From Amycolatopsis arida (GTDB lineage Bacteria; Actinomycetota; Actinomycetes; Mycobacteriales; Pseudonocardiaceae), in contig NZ_FOWW01000010.1 of the NCBI RefSeq assembly GCF_900115565.1, forward strand, positions 161,038-225,037: 64,000 bases of DNA, read 5' to 3'. Under the pieces are notes generated by a model that saw only the letters and a list, made by a program, of their open reading frames with translations, ran no database searches and had not been told where the DNA came from. Position numbers and translations under genes: made by a program. Positions 26,533 to 35,222 of this stretch are shown one piece after another (position 1 is the first letter of the stretch; every line of letters begins with the position of its first letter).

Positions 26533-28619
26533 GACCTGGTTTCCCGCTCCCGGGGCTCGCCGCGGGCCGGCGCGCCGGCGTCGGCGCGCGAGCCGCGCGG
26601 CTCGCGCGGCTCGGTGATCCGCTGCGCGCCGTACAGGCCGCGCCGGACGTCGCCGGCGGCCGGCCGCTCCAGTGTCGAGCGGCGGGACCGCAGCTTCGAG
26701 GACTCGAGCTGCCATGGCACGCTGGTGACCATCACGCCCGGCTGGAACAGCAGCCGGCCCTTCAGCCGCAACGCGCTCTGGTTGTGCAACAGCTGCTCCC
26801 ACCAGCGCCCGACCACGTACTCCGGGATGAACACGGTCACCACGTCGCGCGGGTTGTCGCCGCGCACCCGCTTCACGTAGTCCAGCACGGGCTTGGTGAT
26901 CTCCCGGTACGGCGACTCGATCACCTTCAGCGGGATGCGGAAGTCGTGCTTGTCCCACTCGTCGACCAGCCGGCGGGTGTCGGCGTCGTCGACGTTGACG
27001 GTCACCGCCTCGAGCACGTCCGGCCGGGTCGCCTTCGCGTAGGCCAGCGCCCGCAGCGTCGGCTTGTGCAGGGTCGACACCAGCACGACGGCGTGGTTGC
27101 GGGAGGGCAGCACTGCGGGCCTGCGGTCCTCGGCGCGCAACTCCTCGCCCACCCGGTCGTAGTGCCGGCGGATCGCGCGCATCAACCAGTAGATCGCGGC
27201 CATCGCCACGATCGAGATCCATGCCCCGGCGAGGAACTTCGTCGCCAGCACGATGACCAGCACCGAGGCCGTCATGAACAGGCCGAAGGAGTTGATCGCC
27301 TGGGAGCGGCGCATCCGCCGCCGCGCCTCCGGGTCGGTCTCGGTGCGCAGCAACCGGTTCCAGTGCCGGATCATCCCGCTCTGGCTGAGCACGAACGACA
27401 CGAACACGCCGACGATGTAGAGCTGGATGAGCTTCGTGACCTCGGCCTCGAACACCACCACCAGCACGATGGCGAACCCGGCGAGGAACAGGATGCCGTT
27501 GGAGAACGCCAGCCGGTCGCCACGGGTGTGCAGCTGCCGGGGCAGGTACCGGTCCTGGGCGAGGATCGAGCCGAGCACCGGGAAGCCGTTGAACGCGGTG
27601 TTCGCGGCCAGCACCAGGACGAGGCCGGTGAAGAAGATCACCCACCAGATGGCCGGGTCGAAGTCGGCGAAGACGGCGTTGGCCAGCTGCGCGACCAGGG
27701 TCTTCTGCTCGTAGCCCTCGGGGGCGTTGACCAGCTGCGTCTCCGGGTGCTCGGCCAGCACCGCCCCGGTGGCCCCGGCCAGGAACAGCAGGCCGAGGAA
27801 CATCGTGATGGCCAGCGTGCCCATCATCAGCAGCGTGGTGGCGGCGTTGCGGCCCTTCGGCTTGCGGAACGCGGGCACGCCGTTGGCGATCGCCTCCACC
27901 CCGGTCAGCGCCGCGCTGCCGGAGGAGAACGCCCGCAGTACCAGGAACACCAGGCCGAACCCGACGAGGTGGTCGCCCTCCTCCTGCAGGACCAGGTCGG
28001 CGCTCTCCGCGCGGACCGACTCGTCCAGCACGAACACTCGGAACGCGCCCCAGACGATCATCGCCAGGATGCCGAGCACGAAGGCGTAGGACGGGATCGC
28101 GAACGTGGTGCCGGACTCCCGGACGCCGCGCAGGTTCATGGCGGTGAGCAGCACGATCGCCGCCACCGCGAACTCCACCTTGTGGGTGGCGACGAACGGG
28201 ATGGCGGAGCCGATGTTGGCCGCGGCCGAGGCGATCGACACGGCCACCGTGAGCACGTAGTCCACCAGCAGCGCGCTGCCCACCATCAGCCCCCAGCGCG
28301 GACCGTGGTTGACCGTGGCCACCTCGTAGTCGCCGCCGCCGGAGGTGTAGGCCCGCACGTTCTGCCGGTAGGAGGCCACCACCGCGACCATGACCAGCGC
28401 GACCACCAGCCCGATCCAGGGGCTGAACACGTATGCCGAGGCCCCCGCGATGGAGAGCATGAGGAGGATCTCCTCGGGCGCGTAGGCCACGCTCGACATC
28501 GGGTCGGAGGCGAACACGGGCAGCGCGATGCGCTTGGGCAGCAGCGTGTGCGAGAGCCGGTCGCTGCGGAACGGCCGACCCAGGACCAGCCTCTTCGCGA
28601 CCGTGGTGAACTTGGGCAC
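26529..28619 (-). CDS. APC-superfamily potassium transporter (KimA-like)
   Basis: About 696 residues: some 12 membrane helices (about 60-490), then a cytosolic domain of ~170 residues resembling universal-stress-type folds (VVLVSTLHKPTLRALAYA, then VIESPYREITKPVLDYV). Starts VPKFTTVAKRLVLGRP with FASDPMSSVAYAPEEIL, typical of KimA and of mycobacterial Rv2690c. The strongest context is the pair of RCK genes transcribed divergently, which bind NAD and gate potassium channels or transporters. The long charged C-terminus, rich in Arg and Glu, is not conserved. GTG 28619 is chosen by comparison. Confidence 0.85.
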   Translation of the reverse strand: MPKFTTVAKRLVLGRPFRSDRLSHTLLPKRIALPVFASDPMSSVAYAPEEILLMLSIAGASAYVFSPWIGLVVALVMVAVVASYRQNVRAYTSGGGDYEVATVNHGPRWGLMVGSALLVDYVLTVAVSIASAAANIGSAIPFVATHKVEFAVAAIVLLTAMNLRGVRESGTTFAIPSYAFVLGILAMIVWGAFRVFVLDESVRAESADLVLQEEGDHLVGFGLVFLVLRAFSSGSAALTGVEAIANGVPAFRKPKGRNAATTLLMMGTLAITMFLGLLFLAGATGAVLAEHPETQLVNAPEGYEQKTLVAQLANAVFADFDPAIWWVIFFTGLVLVLAANTAFNGFPVLGSILAQDRYLPRQLHTRGDRLAFSNGILFLAGFAIVLVVVFEAEVTKLIQLYIVGVFVSFVLSQSGMIRHWNRLLRTETDPEARRRMRRSQAINSFGLFMTASVLVIVLATKFLAGAWISIVAMAAIYWLMRAIRRHYDRVGEELRAEDRRPAVLPSRNHAVVLVSTLHKPTLRALAYAKATRPDVLEAVTVNVDDADTRRLVDEWDKHDFRIPLKVIESPYREITKPVLDYVKRVRGDNPRDVVTVFIPEYVVGRWWEQLLHNQSALRLKGRLLFQPGVMVTSVPWQLESSKLRSRRSTLERPAAGDVRRGLYGAQRITEPREPRGSRADAGAPARGEPRERETRS

Positions 28620-28800
28620 CGCGAAAGGGTATGTCGCCCGGTTCACCCTCCCGGACCGGCCCACGCCGGGCCGCCCGTTCTCCAACGGAGGCGACGAGCC
28701 GCCGGGGCGCCCGTACGACTCCCGGCGGACGACGGGCCGGGTGATCGCGGCGTAGGGTCCGCGACGGGTAGGTTCGGCGCGGCAAGGTGGAACCCACACG

Positions 28801-28830
28801 GCACCGACACGCACCGACACGCACCGACAC
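28801..28830. repeat. Three perfect tandem copies of a 10-bp unit
   Basis: GCACCGACAC is repeated three times without change, 16 bp before the ceoB-like start. It ends at the ribosome site GAGGAGG. It therefore probably forms part of the message leader or overlaps the promoter. Confidence 0.9.
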
Positions 28831-28845
28831 GGTGAGGAGGCAGGC

Positions 28846-29511
28846 GTGCACGTGGTGATCATGGGATGCGGCCGGGTGGGCGCGTCCCTCGCCGCCGCGC
28901 TGGAGCGGCTGGGCCACGACGTGGCGGTGATCGACAAGAGCCAGCAGGCCTTCCGCCGGCTGGGCAGCGACTTCCACGGCCAGCAGGTGGTCGGGGTCGG
29001 GTTCGACCGGGGCGTGCTGGTCGAGGCCGGGATCGAGCGGGCCGGCGCGTTCGCCGCGGTGTCCAGCGGGGACAACTCCAACATCATCTCCGCCCGGGTG
29101 GCCCGCGAGACGTTCGGCGTGGAGCACGTGGTGGCCCGGATCTACGACCCGAAGCGGGCCGCGGTCTACGAGCGGCTCGGCATCCCCACGGTGGCGACCG
29201 TGCCGTGGACCACCGACCGGTTCCTGCGCACCCTGCTGCCCGACGGTGTGGCGACGACCTGGCGGGACCCCACCGGCACGATGGCGCTGCTGCAGCTGCC
29301 GCTGCACGAGGCGTGGATCGGCCGCAGCGTGCGGGACCTGCAGCGGGCCACCGGCGCCCGCGTGGCGTTCGTCATGCGGTTCGGCACCGGCGTGCTGCCG
29401 GACTCCAGGACCGTGCTGCAGGCCGACGACGTCGTCTACGCGGCCGCGCACTCGGGCACGGTCAGTGACGTGACGACCGTGGCCGCCACCGCCCCCGAGG
29501 AGGAGAGCTGA
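28846..29511 (+). CDS. ceoB: TrkA-type RCK potassium regulatory protein (CeoB-like)
   Basis: 221 residues. The NAD-binding RCK_N domain begins VHVVIMGCGRVGASLAAAL with the acidic end VAVIDKSQQAF. A C-terminal RCK_C-like part follows after about residue 135 (LLQLPLHEAWIGRSVRDL). It binds nucleotide and couples energy or redox state to potassium uptake. A GAGGAGG ribosome site precedes GTG 28846. The stop shares one base with the start of the next gene (TGATG), so the two proteins are made together, as in Rv2691-Rv2692. Confidence 0.92.
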   Translation: MHVVIMGCGRVGASLAAALERLGHDVAVIDKSQQAFRRLGSDFHGQQVVGVGFDRGVLVEAGIERAGAFAAVSSGDNSNIISARVARETFGVEHVVARIYDPKRAAVYERLGIPTVATVPWTTDRFLRTLLPDGVATTWRDPTGTMALLQLPLHEAWIGRSVRDLQRATGARVAFVMRFGTGVLPDSRTVLQADDVVYAAAHSGTVSDVTTVAATAPEEES

Positions 29512-30167
29512 TGCGGGTCGCGATCGCCGGTGCCGGCGCGGTGGGCCGCTCCATCGCCACCGAGCTGCTGGAGAACGGGCACACCGTGATGCTCATCGAG
29601 CGGGAGTCCGACCAGTTCGTGCCGGAGACGGTCGAGCAGGCCGACTGGGTGCTCGGCGACGCCTGCGAGGTGTCCACGCTGGAGGAGTCCGGGCTCGAGC
29701 TGTGCGACGTGGTGATCGCCGCCACCGGCGACGACAAGGTGAACCTCGTGGTGTCGCTGCTGGCCAAGACGGAGTTCGCGGTCCGCCGGGTGGTGGCCAG
29801 GGTGAACAACCCGGCCAACGAGTGGCTGTTCACCGAGGCGTGGGGCGTCGACGTGGCGGTGTCCACGCCGCGGATGTTGGCCGCGATGGTCGAGGAGGCG
29901 GTCAGCGTCGGCGACCTGGTGCGGCTGATGACGTTCCGGCAGAGCCAGACCAACCTCGTGGAGCTGACCCTGCCGGAGGAGACGCCGCTGGCCGGGCGGC
30001 CGGTGCGCGATGTGGACCTGCCGAAGGACGCCGCGCTGGTCACCATCCTGCGTGGGGAGCGGGTCATCGTGCCGTCCCCGGACGACCCGCTGGAGCCCGG
30101 CGACGAGCTGCTGTTCGTCTCCCACTCCGACGTCGAGCCCCAGATCCGTACCGCCCTCGGCTACTGA
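29511..30167 (+). CDS. ceoC: TrkA-type RCK potassium regulatory protein (CeoC-like)
   Basis: 218 residues. RCK_N starts MRVAIAGAGAVGRSIATELL with the acidic Glu of LIERESDQF. The C-terminal domain includes ELTLPEETPLAGRPVRDVDLP and ends GDELLFVSHSDVEPQIR. It forms a hetero- or homo-oligomeric cytosolic ring with the preceding protein. Its most likely target is the divergent APC transporter, since no TrkH/KtrB channel gene is present. It starts at the overlapping ATG. Confidence 0.92.
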   Translation: MRVAIAGAGAVGRSIATELLENGHTVMLIERESDQFVPETVEQADWVLGDACEVSTLEESGLELCDVVIAATGDDKVNLVVSLLAKTEFAVRRVVARVNNPANEWLFTEAWGVDVAVSTPRMLAAMVEEAVSVGDLVRLMTFRQSQTNLVELTLPEETPLAGRPVRDVDLPKDAALVTILRGERVIVPSPDDPLEPGDELLFVSHSDVEPQIRTALGY

Positions 30168-30179
30168 CCCCCACACCGT

Positions 30180-30247
30180 GTGTCCGCGTTCTGTGACCAG
30201 GTGTCAGCGCCGCACGACGCGGGAACGCGTGCAGGGAACGCGGACAC
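30180..30247. repeat. Intergenic repeat, copy B
   Basis: GTGTCCGCG at 30180-30188 and a variant, GTGTCAGCG, 21 nt later at 30201 face the inverse core CGCGGACAC at 30239-30247. The outer arms are perfect 9-bp complements. It lies between the convergent ceoC and DUF3159 genes. Confidence 0.85.
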
Positions 30248-30250
30248 GGG

Positions 30251-31147
30251 TCAGGCTTGCTGGGGTGGGGCGGCGTACTTGGCCCGCAGCCGGGTCTCGA
30301 TGTCGGCCTCGTCGGCCTCCTCGGCCTCGGCCAGCGCCTTGAGCCGCTTGTCCGAGCGGCGCACCGCCCACACCACGACGAGCAGGGCCAGCCCGTAGAG
30401 CGGGTAGCCCATCGCGATCTTGGCGAACGCGAGCCAGCCGGTGTGGTCCTCGTCGTAGAGCCAGCGCTGCACCACGAACCGGGCGGCGAAGACCGACGCC
30501 AACGCCAGGGTGGCGATGTCGAAGCCGTGCCGGGACGGCTTGTCCCTGCGCCACGCCATGCCGGTGCCGTTCAGGACGTTCCACACCACGCCGGCCAGCG
30601 GCCAGCGCACCACCACCGACAGCACGAGCGCCGCGCAGTACACCAGGCTCGCCCAGATACCGAAGAGGAAGAAGCCCTTGGCCGACCCGGTGCGGTAGGC
30701 GATGAAGGCCGCGATCGCCACCCCGAAGAAGCCGGAGATGGCCGGTTGCAGCGGCTCCTTGCGGACGATCCGCAGTACGGTGATGGCGACCGCGCTGCCG
30801 ACCGCGCTCCAGATCCCGACCTGCAGCCCGAACAGCGCGTTGGCCAGCACGAACACGATGACCGGCACCGACGAGTAGATCAGCCCGGACACGCCGCCCA
30901 TCTGCTCGAGCAGGGTCGGCATGCGCTCCTGCTCCTCGGCGTCCCCCTCGCCGTCCGAGCTCTCGGTGTCCTCGGTGTCCTCGGTGGTCCCGGCCTCCAC
31001 CGGGGTCCGCGGACGGAGCTCGGTGCCAGCCGGAGCCGGTCCGGTGTTGGCGGTGTCCGTGCCGGCGGGCGTGTCCGCGGCGCCCTGGGCCTCGGCTCGG
31101 GTGTCGGCCGGCGCGGCCCGGTGCTCGGTGCGGGCGGGTTCACTCAC
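30251..31147 (-). CDS. DUF3159 membrane protein
   Basis: 298 residues. An acidic, Thr/Glu-rich N-terminal 80 residues is followed by six hydrophobic segments (for example VPVIVFVLANALFGLQVGIW) and a basic, coiled tail (KRLKALAEAEEADEADIE). It matches the family of mycobacterial Rv2693c, always found beside the ceo genes and the OB-fold gene. Function unknown. GTG 31147 starts after the OB-fold gene, with 50 bp between them on the same strand. Confidence 0.85.
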   Translation of the reverse strand: MSEPARTEHRAAPADTRAEAQGAADTPAGTDTANTGPAPAGTELRPRTPVEAGTTEDTEDTESSDGEGDAEEQERMPTLLEQMGGVSGLIYSSVPVIVFVLANALFGLQVGIWSAVGSAVAITVLRIVRKEPLQPAISGFFGVAIAAFIAYRTGSAKGFFLFGIWASLVYCAALVLSVVVRWPLAGVVWNVLNGTGMAWRRDKPSRHGFDIATLALASVFAARFVVQRWLYDEDHTGWLAFAKIAMGYPLYGLALLVVVWAVRRSDKRLKALAEAEEADEADIETRLRAKYAAPPQQA

Positions 31148-31197
31148 GGTGTGCGACCACTTCTTCTTGTCGGTGGAGGTTGGACCCGCGATCGCCG

Positions 31198-31575
31198 CTA
31201 CGACGTCGTCTGCAGCTCGTAGTACGGGTTGTACAGGACCTTCCGACCGTCCCGGTCGGCCATCCGGCCCCGCGCCTTGATGGTACGGCCGGGCTCGATT
31301 CCCGGGATGCGGCGCCGGCCCAGCCACACCAGGATCACCCCTTCGGTGCCGTCGAACAGCTCGGCCTCCAGCGTGGCCGCCTCGCTGCTGGGGCACAGCT
31401 CCACGCTGCGCAACCGGCCGAGGACGGTCACCTCCTCGCCGGACCGGCAGTCGCAGGCCCGCCGAGCACCGCCGGCCGCGGACCGTTGGGACAGGTCGTC
31501 GGCGTCGAGGACGTCGACGTCGCTGGTCAGCTTGCGCACCAACCGGCTGAAGTAGCCGCCGTCTTTGGCGGACAT
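31198..31575 (-). CDS. OB-fold nucleic-acid-binding protein (Rv2694c-like)
   Basis: 125 residues. The middle 75 residues form an OB fold (EEVTVLGRLRSVELCP, then AELFDGTEGVILVWLGRRRIPGIEPGRTI), with a family-typical end RKVLYNPYYELQ. Two Cys close together (ACDC) precede it. Probably binds single-stranded nucleic acid; the partner is unknown. It precedes the DUF3159 gene on the minus strand and is divergent from the hydrolase gene. ATG 31575. Confidence 0.85.
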   Translation of the reverse strand: MSAKDGGYFSRLVRKLTSDVDVLDADDLSQRSAAGGARRACDCRSGEEVTVLGRLRSVELCPSSEAATLEAELFDGTEGVILVWLGRRRIPGIEPGRTIKARGRMADRDGRKVLYNPYYELQTTS

Positions 31576-31679
31576 AGGCGCCTGCTCCTGTGCTCCGGGG
31601 CCCCCGACTTTCTCGGCCCATGCGATTCCAGCGTAGCCGTTCCGCGGGCGGCCCCGCCCCCATACGAAAGGATCGGACC

Positions 31680-32399
31680 GTGAGCTCCGTTATCCCCGCG
31701 CGTCAGGCCGTGGTGCTGCCGGGCACCGGATCCGACGAGGTGTTCGCCCGCGCCGTGTTCGAGGGGCCACTGCGCGCGGTGGGCCTCCGGGCGGTGGCGC
31801 CGCCCCCGCCGGCCGGCGCGGCGCTGGTCACCGGGTCGCTGGCCGTGCTGGACGAGCTCGCCGCGGCGGCCGGTGAGCCGATCGTCGTCGGCGGGATCTC
31901 CCTCGGCGCGCACCTCGCCACCGAGTGGGCCGTTCGCAACCCGCGGCGGTGCGCGGGTGTCCTGGCCGCGTTGCCGGCGTGGATCGGCCGGCGGGCGGAC
32001 GCCCCGGCCGCGGTGGCCGCGCGGGCATCGGCCGACCTGGTGGACCGGCACGGGGTGAGCGCCGCGCTGGCGCTGGCGACCGACGGCGTGCCCGACTGGC
32101 TGGCCGCGGAGCTGCGGCGGGCGTGGAAACGGCACGGCACGGGCCTGGCGGCGAGCCTGCGGGCCGCGGCGGCGCACCCGGCTCCGCTGGCGACCGCGCT
32201 GGCCGCGCTGCGGGTGCCGGTGGGGATCGCGGCGTGCGGGGACGACCCGGTGCACCCGGCGGCCACCGCGTACGCCTGGGCACGTGCCCTGCCCCGCGCG
32301 ACGGTGCGGGAGACCACGCTGGTGGCGCTCGGCCGGGACCCCGAGTCGCTCGGCCGCGCCGCCGTGCTCGCCTGGCTCCAGGCCCGCGCGAGTGCCTGA
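31680..32399 (+). CDS. Alpha/beta hydrolase (Rv2695-like)
   Basis: 239 residues, no signal. Nucleophile elbow GGISLGAH with the Ser of GxSxG near residue 74, and VPVGIAACGDDPVHP with the acid Asp near the C-terminus. The usual His is not obvious; VALGRDPES occupies its expected position. That leaves activity in doubt. Location between the OB-fold and DUF3710 genes matches Rv2695. GTG 31680 gives VSSVIPARQAVVLPGTGSDE in shortened form, with the strand typical of the family. Confidence 0.75.
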   Translation: MSSVIPARQAVVLPGTGSDEVFARAVFEGPLRAVGLRAVAPPPPAGAALVTGSLAVLDELAAAAGEPIVVGGISLGAHLATEWAVRNPRRCAGVLAALPAWIGRRADAPAAVAARASADLVDRHGVSAALALATDGVPDWLAAELRRAWKRHGTGLAASLRAAAAHPAPLATALAALRVPVGIAACGDDPVHPAATAYAWARALPRATVRETTLVALGRDPESLGRAAVLAWLQARASA

Positions 32400-32484
32400 T
32401 CGTGGCGAGCCGGCTGAGATCCGGCGAGGGCCCGCGGGTCTGGCGGATCGACGGTTGTCCGCCAGGAAATCGGAACCTGTCCGG

Positions 32485-32490
32485 TATGGT
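32485..32490 (+). promoter_or_regulatory. Candidate -10 (TATGGT) for the toxin-antitoxin pair
   Basis: TATGGT ends 6 nt before ATG 32497, giving a leaderless message. It is the likely site of autorepression by the pair. Confidence 0.5.
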
Positions 32491-32496
32491 GGAGTC

Positions 32497-32826
32497 ATGG
32501 CAGCCGTTGACGACCAGACCCCCCGGGCGCAACTCACCGCCAGCCCGGACGGCAGGGTGACGATCCCGGCGCCGCTCCGGCGGGCCGCCGGGATCGAGCC
32601 GGGTCGACGGCTCGTCGCGTACGTCGAGGACGGCCGCGTCGTGCTCGAGGAGTGGGAGCACCTGTTGCGCCGGGTGCAGCGCCGGGTGATCGCGGCGACC
32701 TCCGGCCACAGCGGGAGCGCGGCGGACGCGCTGATCGCCGACCGCAGGGCCGAAGCGGCCCACGAGGACGTCAGCGCCGACGCCACGCTGGCCGGGCGCG
32801 GCGCGCACGGGCCGGACCCGGCGTGA
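32497..32826 (+). CDS. vapB: AbrB/MazE-type antitoxin (VapB)
   Basis: 109 residues. A swapped-hairpin DNA-binding domain occupies about 10-50 (QLTASPDGRVTIPAPLRRAAGIEPG, shortened here, then VAYVEDGRVVLEEW). A helical C-terminal tail, probably the toxin-neutralising part, follows. It overlaps the PIN toxin gene by 4 bp (GTGA). It should bind and inhibit the toxin and repress their shared promoter. Confidence 0.85.
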   Translation: MAAVDDQTPRAQLTASPDGRVTIPAPLRRAAGIEPGRRLVAYVEDGRVVLEEWEHLLRRVQRRVIAATSGHSGSAADALIADRRAEAAHEDVSADATLAGRGAHGPDPA

Positions 32827-33209
32827 CGGCGGTCCTGGACGCCAGCGCCGTGCTGGCCCTGCTGCGCGCCGAGCCAGGACACGAGCAGGTGGCGGAGCTG
32901 GTTCCCGGCTCGGTGATCTCGGCGGTCAACTACTCCGAGGTCGTCCAGAAGCTCGCCCAACTCGGCAGCGACACCGCCGAGGACGACGCCGCCGCGCTCG
33001 TCGCGCTGGGCACGACCGTCGCCGCCTTCGACGTGCGCGCCGCGACGAACGCGGCGCGGCTCTGGCCGGCCACCCGTCGGGCCGGGCTGTCCCTGGCGGA
33101 CCGGGCCTGCCTGGCCCTGGCCGCCGACCTCGCCGACGGGGTGGCGGTCACCGCCGACCGCGCGTGGGCCGAGCTCGGCCTCGACATCCGCGTTCGGTTC
33201 ATCCGCTGA
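32823..33209 (+). CDS. vapC: PIN-domain toxin (VapC)
   Basis: 128 residues, a complete PIN ribonuclease. The four acidic residues that hold magnesium are present: Asp6 in VLDASAVLAL, Glu39 in NYSEV, Asp93 in LSLADRACLAL and Asp112 in TADRAW. VapC toxins cleave tRNA or rRNA when the antitoxin is degraded. The pair is absent from the corresponding place in mycobacteria (between Rv2695 and Rv2696c), so it is probably an insertion. Confidence 0.9.
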   Translation: MTAVLDASAVLALLRAEPGHEQVAELVPGSVISAVNYSEVVQKLAQLGSDTAEDDAAALVALGTTVAAFDVRAATNAARLWPATRRAGLSLADRACLALAADLADGVAVTADRAWAELGLDIRVRFIR

Positions 33210-33241
33210 GGGGATCCGCTGAGTTCCGCCCGCTGGCGACG

Positions 33242-33282
33242 GGACTCAGCCTGACGGCAGGACCTGACGGCAGGACTCAGCC
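33242..33282. repeat. Nested direct repeats after vapC
   Basis: CCTGACGGCAGGA occurs twice back to back (33250-33262 and 33263-33275). GGACTCAGCC occurs on both sides (33242-33251 and 33273-33282). The right copy enters the last codons of the convergent DUF3710 gene. Confidence 0.85.
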
Positions 33283-33969
33283 CTGTTGGGCCTGCTGCTG
33301 GGCCTGCTGCTGGGCGATGTGCTCGGCGACGGCCGGGGGCAGGGTGATCGGCAACGGGGTGCGCACCGGCATCGGCCCGTCGCCGCGCACGACGATCGTG
33401 TCGCGCACGATGTCCCGCAGCGTCGCCGGCGCCTGCGCGGCCAGCGACTGCGGCCCGGCGATCACCCCGCGCAGCATCCACCGCGGCCCGTCGACCCCGA
33501 CGAAGCGGAGCGCCACCTCGCCGACCACGGCGGAGAGCTCCAGGCCCCACTCGCCCTCGCCGGTGGCCACCTTCGCGCCGTCGGAGCGGAGCTGGTCGGC
33601 CAGTTCGACCCCCACCTCGTCCCACAGCCCACCGGAGCGCGGTGCCGCGTACGCGCTCACCGTGACCTGGCCGTGCGGGGTCACCACGTGCACCGCGCGC
33701 ACCTGCTGGGTCTGCTGGTCCATCTCGACCTGCACCTGGGAACCGTCGGGCACCGGCACCCGCACCGACCCGAGGTCGATCCGCGGGCTCTCGTCCTCCG
33801 GCGCGTCGGCGACGTCGAACGGGCCGGTCGTCTCCGGCTCCGAGTCCGGCAGGGCGGTGTCCGCCTCCTCGACGGCCTCGCCGTCGGGCAGCTCGTCGAC
33901 CTCCGGGGCCGCGTGCCGCCCCCGGGACGTGGCCCCGTCCGCCCGGCGCTTACGTCCGAAAATCCCCAC
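33277..33969 (-). CDS. DUF3710 family protein
   Basis: 230 residues. N-terminal basic patch (GIFGRKRRADG), an acidic linker, then the DUF3710 core: RIDLGSVRVPVPDGSQVQVE in shortened form, VHVVTPHGQVTVSAYAAPRS, GVDGPRWMLRGVIAG. The Gln-rich tail VAEHIAQQQAQQQAQQ is unusual. Rv2696c is the counterpart. Function unknown. GTG 33969 is 29 bp after dut on the same strand, so they are likely co-transcribed. Confidence 0.88.
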   Translation of the reverse strand: MGIFGRKRRADGATSRGRHAAPEVDELPDGEAVEEADTALPDSEPETTGPFDVADAPEDESPRIDLGSVRVPVPDGSQVQVEMDQQTQQVRAVHVVTPHGQVTVSAYAAPRSGGLWDEVGVELADQLRSDGAKVATGEGEWGLELSAVVGEVALRFVGVDGPRWMLRGVIAGPQSLAAQAPATLRDIVRDTIVVRGDGPMPVRTPLPITLPPAVAEHIAQQQAQQQAQQG

Positions 33970-33998
33970 TGACTCTCCGTTTCCTTCCCACGTCCAAC

Positions 33999-34454
33999 CT
34001 AGCCGAGGACGGCGTGTCCACCCGTCGAACCGTAGCCGCCCGCGCCGCGCTCGGACTCGTCGAGCCGGTCGACCTCGACGAACTCGGCGTGCTCGACCCG
34101 CTGGACGACCAGCTGGGCGATCCGGTCCCCCCTGGTCAGCACGATCGGGGCGCGCGGGTCGTGGTTGATCAGGCAGACCTTGATCTCGCCGCGATAGCCG
34201 GAGTCGATGGTGCCCGGTGTGTTCACCACGGACAGCCCGGCCCTGGCCGCCAGCCCGGAGCGCGGATGCACGAACCCGGCGTACCCGGGCGGCAACGCGA
34301 TCGCCACACCGGTGCCGACCACCGCCCGCTCTCCCGGCTCGATCACCACGTCGGAGGTGGTGACCAGGTCGGCGCCGGCGTCACCGGGCCGGGCGTAGCT
34401 GGGCAGTGGAACGTCGGGGTCGACCCGGGACAGCAGGACCTGCACGCTGGACAC
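33999..34454 (-). CDS. dut: dUTP diphosphatase
   Basis: 151 residues, trimeric dUTPase. It hydrolyses dUTP to dUMP, limiting uracil in DNA. All five motifs are visible: [10 protein letters not shown] (1), HPRSGLAAR (2), [18 protein letters not shown] (3), RIAQLVVQ (4) and the C-terminal arm [10 protein letters not shown] (5), which closes over the substrate. GTG 34454 gives a family-length start; the next in-frame GTG, 34445, is possible. Divergent from the DUF3093 gene. Confidence 0.95.
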   Translation of the reverse strand: MSSVQVLLSRVDPDVPLPSYARPGDAGADLVTTSDVVIEPGERAVVGTGVAIALPPGYAGFVHPRSGLAARAGLSVVNTPGTIDSGYRGEIKVCLINHDPRAPIVLTRGDRIAQLVVQRVEHAEFVEVDRLDESERGAGGYGSTGGHAVLG

Positions 34455-34466
34455 GGGCGGCGAGAC

Positions 34467-34472
34467 TACCCT
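34467..34472 (+). promoter_or_regulatory. Candidate -10 (TACCCT), leaderless
   Basis: TACCCT ends 6 nt before GTG 34479, within the dut/DUF3093 divergent gap of only 24 bp. Confidence 0.5.
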
Positions 34473-34478
34473 GGTGGT

Positions 34479-35081
34479 GTGGGTGACAGCACGGGCGCGG
34501 CCGAACGGCGGGCGGACAGGACGGCCGACACGATGACGACACCGGGCACGGCACCGGGCGGGCCGGGCACCGCGGGTGCTTCCGGCCGGCCGCGCTACAC
34601 CGAGCGCCTCCACGTTCCATGGTGGGGCTGGCCGCTGCCGCTCGTCGGTGGCGCGCTGCTCGCCGCCGAGGTGCACATGGGCTACCCGGGCGTGCGCGCC
34701 TGGCTGCCCTACCTGATCGTGCTCCCGGTGGTGGTCGCGCTGCTGCTGGCGCTGGGGCGGATCAAGGTCGAGGTGCGGGACACCGGCGAGTCCGGGGAGC
34801 CGGAGCTGTGGGTCGGCGACGCGCACCTGCCGCTGCGGTTCGTCGGCGAGGTCGACGTGATCGACCGGGACCGCAAGCGCAAGGCCCTCGGCCCGGAGCT
34901 CGACCCGGCGGCGTTCGTCGTGCACCGGGGCTGGGTGGGACCGGTGCTGCGGATCCACCTCACCGACCCGGCCGACCCGACGCCCTACTGGGTGATCAGC
35001 ACTCGCCGCCCCGAACAGCTGGCGGGGTTGCTGCGCGAGCACCGCCCGGCCCCGCCGGAGCCGCGGCCGGACCAGGCGTGA
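34479..35081 (+). CDS. DUF3093 membrane protein
   Basis: 200 residues. After a polar N-terminus, [15 protein letters not shown] opens the conserved part, and two close membrane helices follow ([14 protein letters not shown] and [17 protein letters not shown]). The cytosolic C-terminal domain has [25 protein letters not shown], shortened here, and [16 protein letters not shown]. It fits Rv2698. Function unknown. The GTG start is supported by the leaderless -10; ATG 34533 would remove 18 residues. Confidence 0.85.
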   Translation: MGDSTGAAERRADRTADTMTTPGTAPGGPGTAGASGRPRYTERLHVPWWGWPLPLVGGALLAAEVHMGYPGVRAWLPYLIVLPVVVALLLALGRIKVEVRDTGESGEPELWVGDAHLPLRFVGEVDVIDRDRKRKALGPELDPAAFVVHRGWVGPVLRIHLTDPADPTPYWVISTRRPEQLAGLLREHRPAPPEPRPDQA

Positions 35082-35222
35082 GCGACGTCACAGACGCGAG
35101 TGGCGGCCGAGCGCGGTGCTCGACCGCCCCCGTGGACGATCCCCCGAGCCGCACGCCTTCCGCGGACGCCCCGCGGGCCGGCGCGTGACCGGCTCCGCCG
35201 GCGTGGTCGCCGGTCAGGCCGG

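Noticed and set aside
28801..28830. Possible CRISPR array
   Set aside because: The 10-bp units abut without spacers, and no cas gene is present.
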